From Quadrisphaera granulorum (lineage in GTDB: Bacteria; Actinomycetota; Actinomycetes; Actinomycetales; Quadrisphaeraceae): a DNA stretch of 64,000 bases. The stretch is taken from positions 62,001 through 126,000 of the forward strand of contig NZ_QGDQ01000006.1 in assembly GCF_003149145.1 (NCBI RefSeq), read 5' to 3'. The translations under genes were made by a program, and so were the position numbers. Shown here piece after piece: positions 1 to 7,945 of this stretch. The notes under the pieces are model-generated. The model was not told where the DNA came from. It saw only the letters and a program-made list of their open reading frames with translations, and made no database searches. The first letter of the stretch is position 1, and each line of letters starts with the position of its first letter.

Positions 1-105
1 CTCGTCGAGGGCGTGTGCCGTCAGGCCGTCGGTCAGTGCGTCGGCGTGGATCAGCGCGGTTCCGGTCGCCGACGCGGCGGCCGGGGGCGGCTGCGAGGAG
101 GACAC
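1..105 (-). CDS. Partial gene, N-terminal 35 residues, unrecognised
   Basis: A reading frame opens with GTG at 105 (reverse strand), with TGGAG four bases upstream, and runs in frame off the left edge of the window. The 35 visible residues start with a Ser/Gln/Pro/Ala-rich stretch and continue with ALIHADALTDGLTAHALDE, which looks like real protein. Third codon positions are nearly all G or C, as in the neighbours. It would be transcribed divergently from the anti-sigma kinase gene at 250. The family cannot be told from this fragment. Confidence 0.45.
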   Translation of the reverse strand, partial: MSSSQPPPAAASATGTALIHADALTDGLTAHALDE

Positions 106-137
106 GGGGCTCCAGCGGTGGGTGGTGGTTCGTGGGG

Positions 138-170
138 GCGGATCACCAGCGGATCACGAGCGGATCACCA
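138..170. repeat. Three tandem 11-bp units, possible operator
   Basis: Three consecutive 11-bp units follow the pattern GCGGATCACSA (138-148, 149-159, 160-170); the middle unit differs by one base. The 11-bp period places each unit on the same face of the helix. They lie in the intergenic region between the divergent genes starting at 105 and 250, so a regulator-binding array is possible. No factor is identified. Confidence 0.4.
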
Positions 171-189
171 CGTGTGCGGCCGGCCTGCC

Positions 190-231
190 GGGGTAGGTAG
201 GTGCCATCATCGCACCGCTGCTGCCTACCCC
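190..231. promoter_or_regulatory. Inverted repeat upstream of the anti-sigma kinase
   Basis: GGGGTAGG (190-197) is the exact reverse complement of CCTACCCC (224-231), separated by 26 bases, just upstream of the ribosome-binding site (ggag, 241-244) of the gene at 250. It could be an operator or a leader hairpin. I see no promoter consensus to decide between them. Confidence 0.3.
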
Positions 232-249
232 TGCTGACTTGGAGGCTCC

Positions 250-759
250 GTGCACCTCAGCTACGGGCTCCGGCTCCCGACGGACGTGCGGCACGTCCCC
301 GTCGTCCGGCACCTTGCCATCGCCACCCTGACCGAGCTGGGGGTCAGCCGCGGCAGCATCGATGACATCGCCCTGGCCGTCACGGAGGCCTGTTCCAACG
401 TCGTCCAGCACGCCGGGGGCGGTGACTTCGAGGTTCGGGTCAGCGTCGAGGGCGAGTGGTGCCGCATCGAGGTGCTCGACGGCGGCGCCGGCTTCGACCC
501 CGCTGAAGCATCTGCCGCGGTGCTCGCGGAGGGCCCCAGCGCTGACCTCACGCACGGGAGGGGGCTGGGGCTCATGCGGATCCTCGTGGACCAGCTCCAC
601 TTCGAGCCGCGCGACGGCGGGACGACGGTGGTGCTGCTCAAGCACCTGGTGCTGCGTGAGGGGTCGGTGCTCGCCGCCGCCGTCGCCGCTGCGACCGCCC
701 CAGGGACCAGCTCGAGGACCGGCCCGGGGCTTGGCCCGGTCACTGAAGACCCCCGCTGA
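250..759 (+). CDS. RsbW-like ATP-binding serine kinase / anti-sigma regulatory factor
   Basis: A stand-alone GHKL ATPase of 169 residues. Visible motifs are the N box EACSNVVQHA (about 46-55), the G1 box DGGAGFDP (77-84) and the G2-like HGRGLGLM (102-109), in the order typical of HATPase_c_2 anti-sigma kinases. Such proteins phosphorylate anti-sigma antagonists or hold sigma factors in the cytosol. The GTG start at 250 follows GGAG with good spacing. The last 35 residues are Ala/Gly/Pro-rich and probably disordered. An RsbU-like PP2C phosphatase that could act in the same kind of pathway lies at 19476-20696; no sigma factor or STAS antagonist is adjacent. Confidence 0.85.
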   Translation: MHLSYGLRLPTDVRHVPVVRHLAIATLTELGVSRGSIDDIALAVTEACSNVVQHAGGGDFEVRVSVEGEWCRIEVLDGGAGFDPAEASAAVLAEGPSADLTHGRGLGLMRILVDQLHFEPRDGGTTVVLLKHLVLREGSVLAAAVAAATAPGTSSRTGPGLGPVTEDPR

Positions 760-776
760 GCAGACCCCCGCTGAAC
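747..776. repeat. 15-bp tandem duplication across the stop codon
   Basis: AGACCCCCGCTGAGC (747-761) is followed directly by AGACCCCCGCTGAAC (762-776). The first copy contains the TGA stop of the anti-sigma kinase gene (757-759). Because the period is a multiple of three, the second copy gives another in-frame TGA (772-774). Confidence 0.7.
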
Positions 777-780
777 GCGC

Positions 781-819
781 GAGGGGGCGCCCGCGGCCCA
801 TGGCCGCGGGCGCCCCCTC
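781..819. terminator. Bidirectional terminator hairpin
   Basis: An 18-bp GC-rich perfect stem (781-798 with 802-819) closes a 3-base loop. It lies between the convergent anti-sigma kinase and OsmC genes and probably serves both. No long T tract follows, as is common in actinobacteria. Confidence 0.8.
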
Positions 820-867
820 GTCAAAGGTGCGCGAGCTTGCGCAACCTCCAAGAAGTCAGGGAGAGCT

Positions 868-1311
868 TCAGGACTCCAGCGACGCGTCGAGCGTGATCTC
901 TACGCCGGTCAGGGCCTTGCTGACGGGGCAGCCGGCCTTCGCGTCGGCAGCGGCCTTGGCGAAGCTCGCCTCGTCGAGGCCCTCGACCTCACCGACGACG
1001 GTCAGCTTGATGCCGGTGAGCTTGAAGCCGCCGGCCTCCTTGTCCGGGCCGAGGGAGACGTCGGCCTTGACCTCGAGGGACTGCGGGGTGCCGCCGGCGG
1101 CCGCGATGAGCGCGGACAGCTGCATGGCGAAGCAGGAGGAGTGCGCCGCGGCGATGAGCTCCTCGGGGCTGGTGGTGCCGTCGGCGTCGTCAGCGGCGCG
1201 CTTGGGGAAGGACACGGTGTAGGTGCCGGCGCCGGAGCTGGTGAGCTCGACCTGTCCGGAGCCCTGCTCCAGGGTGCCGTTCCATGCGGTGCGAGCGGTG
1301 CGGGTGGGCAT
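868..1311 (-). CDS. osmC: OsmC family peroxiredoxin
   Basis: A 147-residue cytosolic thiol peroxidase of the OsmC/Ohr superfamily, which reduces organic hydroperoxides. Both catalytic cysteines are present: Cys60 in AAHSSCFAM and Cys128 in AGCPVSKAL. Spacing and length match OsmC rather than Ohr. The ATG at 1311 follows AAGGAG with five-base spacing on the reverse strand, so the start is secure. The gene appears monocistronic: a strong palindrome (1451-1484) separates it from the upstream nitroreductase and a hairpin (781-819) ends it. Confidence 0.93.
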   Translation of the reverse strand: MPTRTARTAWNGTLEQGSGQVELTSSGAGTYTVSFPKRAADDADGTTSPEELIAAAHSSCFAMQLSALIAAAGGTPQSLEVKADVSLGPDKEAGGFKLTGIKLTVVGEVEGLDEASFAKAAADAKAGCPVSKALTGVEITLDASLES

Positions 1312-1450
1312 CTCGTCTCCTTCGTCCGTTGACTCAGTCTGTCGACGTCAGTCGTTCGCGCGTCCGGGATGTCCCGGCCCGCACGGAGAAAACATATCGT
1401 GCGCGACAGGTATTCCCGTCGGGGGTCGTCCCCCCACTCGCAGCCTGCAC

Positions 1451-1484
1451 GCGGGGCCCACGGCGTGCACGCCGTGGGCCCCGC
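1451..1484. terminator. 34-bp perfect palindrome, terminator of the nitroreductase gene
   Basis: Positions 1451-1467 are the exact reverse complement of 1468-1484, with no spacer. It lies 57 bases beyond the nitroreductase stop on the reverse strand and before the osmC promoter region, consistent with a terminator. The centre GTGCAC would open to form the loop. Confidence 0.7.
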
Positions 1485-1540
1485 CCGTTGTCGAGTAGTT
1501 GGAGTTGTCGGTGTTCTCGGAGGTGCGAGAGCTGCCGCCG

Positions 1541-2158
1541 TCAGGCGGAGGCGCCGCGCAGGGGCAGCAGCAGCTCGGACAGGGGACGGCGCGCACGGGT
1601 CAGCTCACGCGCCCGGACCGTCTCGTCGAGGGTCTCCAGGTCACCCTGGCGCCCGACGGCCACGACGACGAGCGGCTCCACGCCGTCCGGGATTTCGTAG
1701 GCGGCGCGGATCGCGTCGACCTCGATGCCGCCCAGGGTGTGCACGACGAGGCCCTCGGCAGCCGCCTGCACCGTGAGGTGGGCGACGGCCTGACCGGCGT
1801 CGAGGTCGGCCCAGCGCAGCGTCTTGCCCTCCGGGGTCACGCGCTCGGCTGCCACCAGCACCAGGGCGGAGGCGTTGCCGGCCCACGCCTGGTTGAACCC
1901 CATGAGGGTGCCGAAGAGCACGTCGTGCTCGGGGGTGCCGCGCAGCGCCACCGCGAAACGCCACGGCTGGGTGTTGCTCGCACTGGGGGACCAGCGGGCG
2001 GCCTCGAGGAGGCGGCCGGCGGTCTCGGCCTCCAGTACGTGGTCGGGGTCGAAAGCGCGGGTGCTCCACCGCTCGGACAGCAGCGGGTGGACGTCCAGCG
2101 CGACGGCGGACACAGGAAGGGAGGTCGAAGTGCTCACGAGGGCGTGCAACGGCGGCAC
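1541..2158 (-). CDS. Nitroreductase family protein
   Basis: A 205-residue flavin-dependent NAD(P)H oxidoreductase of the nitroreductase fold. The family signature RWSPSASNTQPWRF (about 56-69) contributes to FMN binding, and the C-terminal half has the usual AEGLVVHTLGGI and VVVAVGR strands. The substrate is unknown. The GTG at 2158 has GGGAAG about nine bases upstream; a second in-frame GTG at 2137 would remove seven residues. The next gene upstream, DUF1206, ends 58 bases away on the same strand. Confidence 0.87.
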   Translation of the reverse strand: MPPLHALVSTSTSLPVSAVALDVHPLLSERWSTRAFDPDHVLEAETAGRLLEAARWSPSASNTQPWRFAVALRGTPEHDVLFGTLMGFNQAWAGNASALVLVAAERVTPEGKTLRWADLDAGQAVAHLTVQAAAEGLVVHTLGGIEVDAIRAAYEIPDGVEPLVVVAVGRQGDLETLDETVRARELTRARRPLSELLLPLRGASA

Positions 2159-2216
2159 TGCTGCTGATCTTCCCGAGCGGCCCCGCCGTCCCCCGGATGC
2201 CCCTCCAGCAGGCCCC

Positions 2217-3065
2217 TCAGAGGTGGCCCAGACGTGCTCTCACGACGGCGTACCCGCCGTACGCCGCGAACCCGGCGCCCACGCCCGCGAGCAGCACCGC
2301 TCCGCCCGGCAGCTCCAGCAGCGCGCGCAGCGCGGCGTCCAGCCCGCCGGCCTCGCGCGGGTCGTTCGTCGCCGCGGCGGTCACGAACAGCCCGCCGACC
2401 ACGCACAGCGCCAGCCCTTTGGCCGTGTATCCGACCACCCCGGCGACGTCGACCCCCAGCCGCGCCGGCCCCTCGGGCAGCGTCAGGTCCTCGCGGAAGC
2501 GCAATCGCACACCCTTGACCACGAGGTACAGCCCCACCCCGAGCACGGCCACGCCCGCCGCCACCACGGCCAGGGTGCCCAGGACGTTCTCCATGAGCTG
2601 CTCGGTGACGTCGTCGCTGGTGTCCTCCGCGTCCGTCTCACCGCCCGCGGCGTACGTCACGGCCGTCACCACCACCGCGCTGTAGACGACGCCTTTCGCG
2701 AGGTCCTTCACCCCGTCCGCACGCTGACGCCAGCGCAGCTCCAGCACGCCGTCCACGAGGTGCCACAGCGCGAGCGCGGCCAGTGCCGCGCTCGCGGCCC
2801 ACAGCAGTGGGGCGCCTCCAGGGGTGCCGGCCACCGCGGCCAGCGCACCACCCTGGTCGGCCGTACCCTCGCGCACGCCCAACGCCAGCCGCACGGCCAG
2901 CGCCCCGATGAGCACGTGCAACGCCCCGGACAGGGCGTAGCCGACACGCGCCACGGGTTCCAGGTGCTCGCGGGCCGCGCGGGCGCCGTCCTCGACGTCG
3001 TCGGAGACCTCGCCGTCCCCGTCGCGGTCCAGCCATGCGCGTAGCCGGTCAGCCAGACCTCGCAC
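2217..3065 (-). CDS. DUF1206 six-helix membrane protein (copy A)
   Basis: A 282-residue membrane protein built of three repeats of about 80 residues, each with two transmembrane helices and a glycine-rich turn, as in DUF1206. Each repeat begins near an ARVGYALSGALHVLIG-like helix; the last ends GAGFAAYGGYAVVRARLGHL. An acidic segment (about 14-27) precedes the first helix. The function of the family is not known. It lies directly downstream of a paralogue (3125-3991) on the same strand, with a 59-base gap, so the pair looks like a tandem duplication. Confidence 0.88.
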   Translation of the reverse strand: MRGLADRLRAWLDRDGDGEVSDDVEDGARAAREHLEPVARVGYALSGALHVLIGALAVRLALGVREGTADQGGALAAVAGTPGGAPLLWAASAALAALALWHLVDGVLELRWRQRADGVKDLAKGVVYSAVVVTAVTYAAGGETDAEDTSDDVTEQLMENVLGTLAVVAAGVAVLGVGLYLVVKGVRLRFREDLTLPEGPARLGVDVAGVVGYTAKGLALCVVGGLFVTAAATNDPREAGGLDAALRALLELPGGAVLLAGVGAGFAAYGGYAVVRARLGHL

Positions 3066-3124
3066 TGCGGCCCGCAGGGCGTCCCACGCACCGGCCGCTG
3101 TCGACGGGCGCGTCGTCGTCGTCC

Positions 3125-3991
3125 TCAGAGCTCACCCCAGCGGGCCCGCACGAAGCACCAGATCCCGTACAGCGCGAAGCCCACCCCCACCGCCACCAGG
3201 AGGACGACGCCGAACGGTGCCCCCACAAGGGTCCGCATGGCGGCGTCGATCCCACCCGCCTCGGAGGGGTCGCTGCGGGCGGCGGCGACGACGAACAGCA
3301 CGCCCACCACCGCCAGCGCGATCCCCTTGGCTACGTACCCCGCCCGACCTGCCCACAGCGCAGCCCTCCCGGCGGGGCCGGCGCGCCCGCCCGGCGGCGC
3401 CCCCGCCGAGCCGCGGAGGTCTTCGCGGACCTTGTCCGAGCACCCCTTCCACACGAAGAAGCCGCCCCCGCCGAACACGGCCAGCCCCACCGCCCCGACG
3501 AGCAGCACCCCGCCGGGGGAGCCCATGAGGGTGGCGGTCACGTCGTCGGTGGAGGACTCCGACGACGACGAGCCGCCGCGCGCGAACGTCAGCGCGGTGC
3601 CCGCGAGCGCGAGGAAGACCACGCCCTTGCCGAGGCCCTTCGCGGCGTCCTTCGGCTCGCGTGCCCGGGCCTCCAGCGCGCCGTCGAGGAGTTGCCACAC
3701 GCCGAGGGCCGCCAGGGCCACTACTGCGGCCCACAGCGCGAAGGCTCCGAACGGCGTGCCGGCCACCTCGCCGAGGGCGCCGCTGGAGTCGGCACTCCCA
3801 CCCGAGCTGCCACTCGCACTCCCACCCGAGCCGGAGAGGGCGATCCGGACGGCGAGTACGCCGATGAGAACGTGCAGGAGACCCGACACCACGAAACCCG
3901 CGCGGGCCACGGGCTCAAGGCGCTGGTGGAGCTCTTCGGCGCGGCGACCGGCCGCCGCCCCCGCGCTGGCCGTCGACGACACAGCGGACAT
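3125..3991 (-). CDS. DUF1206 six-helix membrane protein (copy B)
   Basis: A 288-residue paralogue of the gene at 2217-3065. The third repeat matches it closely, running from GYVAKGIALAVVGVLF to GFALYGIWCFVRARWGEL. Six transmembrane helices are evident. Copy B has extra Gly/Ser-rich linkers (such as SGSGGSASGSSGG) between helices and a more positive second loop. ATG 3991 is preferred; an in-frame GTG at 4018 would add nine residues. Neither has a strong ribosome-binding site. Function unknown. Confidence 0.87.
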   Translation of the reverse strand: MSAVSSTASAGAAAGRRAEELHQRLEPVARAGFVVSGLLHVLIGVLAVRIALSGSGGSASGSSGGSADSSGALGEVAGTPFGAFALWAAVVALAALGVWQLLDGALEARAREPKDAAKGLGKGVVFLALAGTALTFARGGSSSSESSTDDVTATLMGSPGGVLLVGAVGLAVFGGGGFFVWKGCSDKVREDLRGSAGAPPGGRAGPAGRAALWAGRAGYVAKGIALAVVGVLFVVAAARSDPSEAGGIDAAMRTLVGAPFGVVLLVAVGVGFALYGIWCFVRARWGEL

Positions 3992-4081
3992 GGTGGACCC
4001 GCCGACCGCCCTCGGCACCCCGAGCCGAGCTGGCTCTGCGTCAGCGTGTGAGCGTGCCCGAAACTGTCAGTCGCTGAGCTG

Positions 4082-4948
4082 TCAGGCGCCGGTCGGTGGG
4101 ACGGCGACGAGGTCGGAGACGACGGCGCCCACGGCCCCCAGGGCGAGGGCACGCTGCAGCTGCGCCGGGGTGGACAGGATGTGGGCCAGCACCGGCTTGC
4201 CGAGCGCCTTCACCTCGGTCCAGCGGGCGTCGGAGGCGCCGACGTCCAGGCCGAGCAGGTCCCACGAGGCGGCGGTGCGGGTGAGCAGCGTCGCGTCGGC
4301 GTCGACCTCGCGAGCCCAGTAGAAGCCCCAGCTGCGCCAGCCCTCGCGGCGAGCGAGGTCGGCCCAGGTGGTGTTCGCGATGGGCGACTTGGCCACGATC
4401 CACCGCGGGGCGTCGGGCACGCGCCGCAGCGCCGTGACCAGCTCGCCGTGGAAGCGCGGGTTGACAGCCTTGGGGTCGACGAACAGCACCCGCTGCCCAC
4501 CCCATCGCTCCAGCAGGTCCTCCAGGCGCGCGTAGGGGCGCTTCGGCTGGCGGGGATTGCTGGTCCCGGAGGCGGTGATGCGGTAGGCGGCGACCTCCGC
4601 CCAGGTGTGCGCGGCGGCGGTGAAGCCCTGCGTGCCCGACGTCCTGTCGAGGGACCCGTCGTGCAGCCCGAACCAGACGCCGTCCGACGTCCTCGACAGC
4701 GACACGTCCAGCGCGCCCACGCCGAGCGCGACGGCACGGGAGTACGCGTAGGCGGACATCTCCGGCCAGTTCAGGGAGCCACCGCGGTGGGCCACGAAGA
4801 AGCCCGGCGTCGCGAGCAGGCGGTCGAGGTTGGGGCCCGAGGCCGCTCGCGCCGGCGCCGCCAGCGGCCCAGCGGCCGCCGCAGCTCCCGCGGCGGCCAG
4901 CCCGAGGCTGGCGAGCACCGCCCGCCGCGTCCACCGCACCGAGTCCAC
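4082..4948 (-). CDS. Tat-exported glycerophosphodiester phosphodiesterase-like protein
   Basis: A 288-residue secreted protein of the GDPD family, which hydrolyses glycerophosphodiesters to glycerol-3-phosphate. The start is GTG 4948, five bases after GGAGGT; longer upstream frames are not needed. The N terminus carries a Tat signal (WTRRAVLASLGLAAAG) ending in an Ala-rich cleavage region. The barrel motifs AHRGG (about 53-57) and HDGSLDRTSG (about 96-105) are present. The usual Glu-x-Asp metal ligand pair reads Ala-Leu-Asp (79-81), so one ligand is missing and activity is uncertain. It is divergent from the M3 peptidase. Confidence 0.82.
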   Translation of the reverse strand: MDSVRWTRRAVLASLGLAAAGAAAAAGPLAAPARAASGPNLDRLLATPGFFVAHRGGSLNWPEMSAYAYSRAVALGVGALDVSLSRTSDGVWFGLHDGSLDRTSGTQGFTAAAHTWAEVAAYRITASGTSNPRQPKRPYARLEDLLERWGGQRVLFVDPKAVNPRFHGELVTALRRVPDAPRWIVAKSPIANTTWADLARREGWRSWGFYWAREVDADATLLTRTAASWDLLGLDVGASDARWTEVKALGKPVLAHILSTPAQLQRALALGAVGAVVSDLVAVPPTGA

Positions 4949-5116
4949 CTGAGACCTCCGCTTGTGAGCTGTCGTGCGCTCGTAGCGGCGCCGACATCCT
5001 TCTCTCGTCGCAGTGTGGGCTCCACCGTGGCACTGCGTCGTCACGCCACCCCGTCGGACGCAGGGCATCCACCGCATCGGGTGCACACAGACTCGTTCGC
5101 GGGTCCGCTGGCCCGC

Positions 5117-5166
5117 CTCGCTACCGGTCCCCGCTACCGACCTCGCTACCGACCTCGCTACCGGAC
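5117..5166. repeat. 12/13-bp tandem repeat in a divergent promoter region
   Basis: Four copies of a unit containing GCTACCG recur with spacings of 13, 12 and 12 bases (CTACCG begins at 5121, 5134, 5146 and 5158). The array lies 52 bases upstream of the M3 peptidase start and between divergent genes. It may be a regulator site or simple slippage. Confidence 0.5.
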
Positions 5167-5217
5167 CAGCGCGGTTAGTCCCCGGCGCTGTCGGAGGGCT
5201 GGGATAGCGTCGCGAGC

Positions 5218-7323
5218 GTGCTGGACCCCACCCACCCCCTGGCCGCACCGAGCACCCTCCCGCACGGCCTACCGCCGTTCGACGTGCTGCGCACCGAGCA
5301 CTTCGCGCCCGCGCTGCGCGCGGGGATGGCCCAGCAGCGCGCCGAGGTCGAGGTCATCGCCACCGACTCCGCGCCGGCCATGTTCGCCAACACCGTCGCC
5401 GCACTGGAGGCGTCCGGTGAGCTGCTTCACCGCGCCACCAACGTCTTCTCCAACCTCGTCTCCTCCCACTCCGACGAGGCGCTGCGCGCCGTCGAGGCCG
5501 AGCTGGCACCCGAGCTCAGCGCCCACGGCGACGCGATCACCCTCGACCCGCGCCTGTTCGCCCGGCTCACCGTGGTGCTCGAGCAGACGGCCGGAGGCGC
5601 ACCGGACGCCGACGGCGCCGTCCTCGACGCCGAGCAGCGCACCGTGCTCGAGCGCTGGCACCGTGACCTGGCGCGCGCCGGCGCTGGCCTGGACGAGGCC
5701 GCCAAGGCCCGGCTGCGCGAGCTGAACGGCGAGCTGTCACGGCTGACCACGCAGTTCGGCACCGAGCTGCTCGCCGCGACCAACGCCGCCGCCGTCCACG
5801 TCACCGACGAGTCCGAGCTGGCGGGGCTGTCGGCCGGTGAGCGCGCCGCCGCGGCGCAGGCCGCCGAGGCCCGCGGCCTGCAGGGGTGGGTGCTGCCGCT
5901 GTCGTTGCCCACCGACCAACCCGTGCTCGCCTCGCTCGACCACCGCGGTCTGCGCGAGCGGGTCTTCCGCGCCTCCACCACCCGCGGTCTCGGCGGCGAG
6001 CACGACACGCGCTCCCTGTTGACCCGCATCGCCGCGCTGCGCGCCGAGCGCGCCGGCCTGCTGGGCGCCGCCCACCACGCCGAGCACGTCCTGGAGGTCG
6101 CCACAGCCCCGTCGGTCGAGGCGGTGATGGACCTGCTGACCTCCGTCGTGCCGGCCGCCGTGAGCAACGCTCGCGGCGAGGCCCTCGAGCTGGTCGAGGA
6201 GCTTCGGGCCCTCGAGGGCGACGACGCCGCGTTGCGTCCGTGGGACTGGTCCTGGGCCGCGGCCCGCGTCCGCGCGCGCAGGTTCAGCCTCGACCAGGCT
6301 GCGCTGAAGCCGTACTTCGAGCTCGACGCCGTCATCACCCGCGGGGTGTTCGCCGCCGCGACGGCGCTGTACGGCCTGACCTTCACGGAGCGCCCTGACC
6401 TGCCCGTCTACCACCCCGACGTGCGCACCTGGGAAGTCTTCGACAGCGCCGGTACCTCGGTAGGCCTCTTCCTGGGTGACTTCTTCGCCCGGGAGTCCAA
6501 GCGCGGCGGCGCCTGGATGAGCCACTACGTCAAGCAGCAGGCCCAGCCGGCCGTCGGGGGTCGCCCGGGCCGGACCACGCGGCCCGTCGTCGTCAACAAC
6601 CTCAACGTGCCGCGCCCGCCCGACGGCGAGCCGGCACTGCTGACCCCCGACGAGGTCGAGACCGCCTTCCACGAGTTCGGGCACGCCCTGCACGGGCTGC
6701 TGTCCGACGTCCGCTACCCGCGCCTGTCCGGCACCACGGTGCCCCGCGACTTCGTGGAGTTCCCCTCGCAGGTCAACGAGGTGTGGGCGTGGGACCCGGC
6801 GCTGCTGCCCGCGTACGCCCGCCACGTCGAGACCGGCGAGCCGCTGCCGGCGGAGCAGGTGGCCGCGCTGCTCGCGTCGCGCTCGTACGGTCAGGGCTTC
6901 GCCACCACCGAGATCGTCGCGGCGATGCTGCTCGACCAGGCCTGGCACCAGCTGGCCCCGGGGGAGTCCGTGGCCCCCGACGAGGTCGAGGCGTTCGAGG
7001 CCGCCGCGCTCGAGCGGCACGGCATTGCCGTGGAGCTCGTGCCCCCGCGGTACCGCTCGACATACTTCAACCACGTCTTCTCCGGCGGGTACTCGGCGGG
7101 CTACTACTCCTACCTGTGGAGCGAGGTGCTCGACGCCGACACCGTGGAGTGGTTCACCGAGAACGGCGGCCTGCGCCGGGAGAACGGTGCCGCGTTCGCC
7201 CGCGAGGTGCTCTCGCGCGGAGGCACCGTCGACTTCGCCGCCGCATACCGTGCCTTCCGCGGACGCGACCCGCGGGTGGAGCCCCTGCTGGAGCGCCGGG
7301 GCCTCGCGGCCACCGGCTCCTGA
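5218..7323 (+). CDS. M3 family metallopeptidase (oligopeptidase / peptidyl-dipeptidase type)
   Basis: A 701-residue cytosolic zinc peptidase. The zinc motif HEFGH lies at about 485-489 in ETAFHEFGHALHGLLSD, and the third ligand glutamate is expected in EFPSQVNEVW about 28 residues later. The C-terminal YFNHVFSGGYSAGYYSYLWSE segment is typical of M3 (Dcp, OpdA, thimet oligopeptidase) and helps bind substrate. Length matches bacterial Dcp/OpdA. The family cleaves short peptides during protein turnover. No signal peptide. The GTG start at 5218 is the first in frame; a small membrane protein gene starts 10 bases after the stop. Confidence 0.92.
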   Translation: MLDPTHPLAAPSTLPHGLPPFDVLRTEHFAPALRAGMAQQRAEVEVIATDSAPAMFANTVAALEASGELLHRATNVFSNLVSSHSDEALRAVEAELAPELSAHGDAITLDPRLFARLTVVLEQTAGGAPDADGAVLDAEQRTVLERWHRDLARAGAGLDEAAKARLRELNGELSRLTTQFGTELLAATNAAAVHVTDESELAGLSAGERAAAAQAAEARGLQGWVLPLSLPTDQPVLASLDHRGLRERVFRASTTRGLGGEHDTRSLLTRIAALRAERAGLLGAAHHAEHVLEVATAPSVEAVMDLLTSVVPAAVSNARGEALELVEELRALEGDDAALRPWDWSWAAARVRARRFSLDQAALKPYFELDAVITRGVFAAATALYGLTFTERPDLPVYHPDVRTWEVFDSAGTSVGLFLGDFFARESKRGGAWMSHYVKQQAQPAVGGRPGRTTRPVVVNNLNVPRPPDGEPALLTPDEVETAFHEFGHALHGLLSDVRYPRLSGTTVPRDFVEFPSQVNEVWAWDPALLPAYARHVETGEPLPAEQVAALLASRSYGQGFATTEIVAAMLLDQAWHQLAPGESVAPDEVEAFEAAALERHGIAVELVPPRYRSTYFNHVFSGGYSAGYYSYLWSEVLDADTVEWFTENGGLRRENGAAFAREVLSRGGTVDFAAAYRAFRGRDPRVEPLLERRGLAATGS

Positions 7324-7333
7324 GGGGGCGGCG

Positions 7334-7615
7334 GTGCCGCGCGTTCCGGGGGAGAACAACGGGCTCGGTCCCGCGTCGGTGGCAGTCGGGCTCACCTCGC
7401 TCGTGCTCGGAGGGCTCGTGTTCGCCCCGCTGCTGCTGGGCGGCATCGCGGGCACGTGGCTGGCGGTGAGGGCCCGCCAGCGCGTCGTCGACGGTGACGC
7501 GAACAACCCGCGGACCGTCTTCGTGGGCTTCCTTGCCTCCACAGCGGCGATCGCGCTGTTCCTCGTGCTGCTCACGGTCGGCGTGCTGACGTCCTCGGGG
7601 GTCCTGTCCGGCTGA
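7334..7615 (+). CDS. Small two-helix membrane protein, DUF4190-like
   Basis: A 93-residue protein with a short polar N terminus (VPRVPGENNGLGP), a hydrophobic helix (about 15-40), a basic loop RARQRVVDGDANNPRT, and a second helix (about 56-83). The pattern of GL/LG pairs in the first helix resembles DUF4190 proteins; function is unknown. GTG 7334 follows GAGGGGG closely and lies 10 bases after the M3 peptidase stop, so the two are probably cotranscribed. Confidence 0.65.
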   Translation: MPRVPGENNGLGPASVAVGLTSLVLGGLVFAPLLLGGIAGTWLAVRARQRVVDGDANNPRTVFVGFLASTAAIALFLVLLTVGVLTSSGVLSG

Positions 7616-7731
7616 GCCATGGTCGACTTCATGGCCTTCACAAGATCCACCGGCAGGCGCGATCAGGCGGGCGGTGACGTGCAGTCTCCCCGCGAGGTCG
7701 CGTGCCGTGCTCCTCGTGGCCGCGCAGCCCT

Positions 7732-7890
7732 TCAGAAGATGGCCAGTCGGAGAGCAGCGTCGACACGGAGGGGAATCTCCGTGAGCCGGTCCCACAGCAC
7801 CCACCCGGCCATAGGTGCCCCGGTCACGGTGGTGCGCAGGTGACCGTCCTCTGCGGGGAGCTGCGTGACAGTGGGAGCGCCGGCTCGCAC
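7732..7890 (-). CDS. Possible 52-residue protein, weak
   Basis: A short reverse frame from GTG 7890 encodes a plausible peptide ending GWVLWDRLTEIPLRVDAALR plus a few residues. About four fifths of third positions are G or C, less than in neighbouring genes. There is no clear ribosome-binding site. It may be a small gene or the decayed end of a larger one. Nothing in it is recognised. Confidence 0.22.
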   Translation of the reverse strand: MRAGAPTVTQLPAEDGHLRTTVTGAPMAGWVLWDRLTEIPLRVDAALRLAIF

Positions 7891-7917
7891 CTGTGACTCA
7901 CGGATGCGTCCTTGCCC

Positions 7918-7945
7918 TTGAGTACGCCTATGCCTTCGAGTACGT
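7918..7945. promoter_or_regulatory. Direct repeat GAGTACG, possible operator
   Basis: GAGTACG occurs at 7920-7926 and 7938-7944 within a locally AT-richer stretch about 210 bases upstream of the gene at 8149. Spacing is 18 bp start to start. It is only a candidate binding site. Confidence 0.22.

Noticed and set aside
138-170. Possible short CRISPR array
   Set aside because: The units are contiguous 11-bp repeats with no spacers, and no cas gene is nearby.
13-237. Short forward frame at the left edge
   Set aside because: Gly/Arg-rich composition and no ribosome-binding site; it overlaps the divergent promoter region and the repeat array.
5737-7650. Long reverse frame (637 codons) opposite the M3 peptidase
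   Set aside because: Shadow frame; the forward frame holds the HEFGH zinc motif and normal codon bias.
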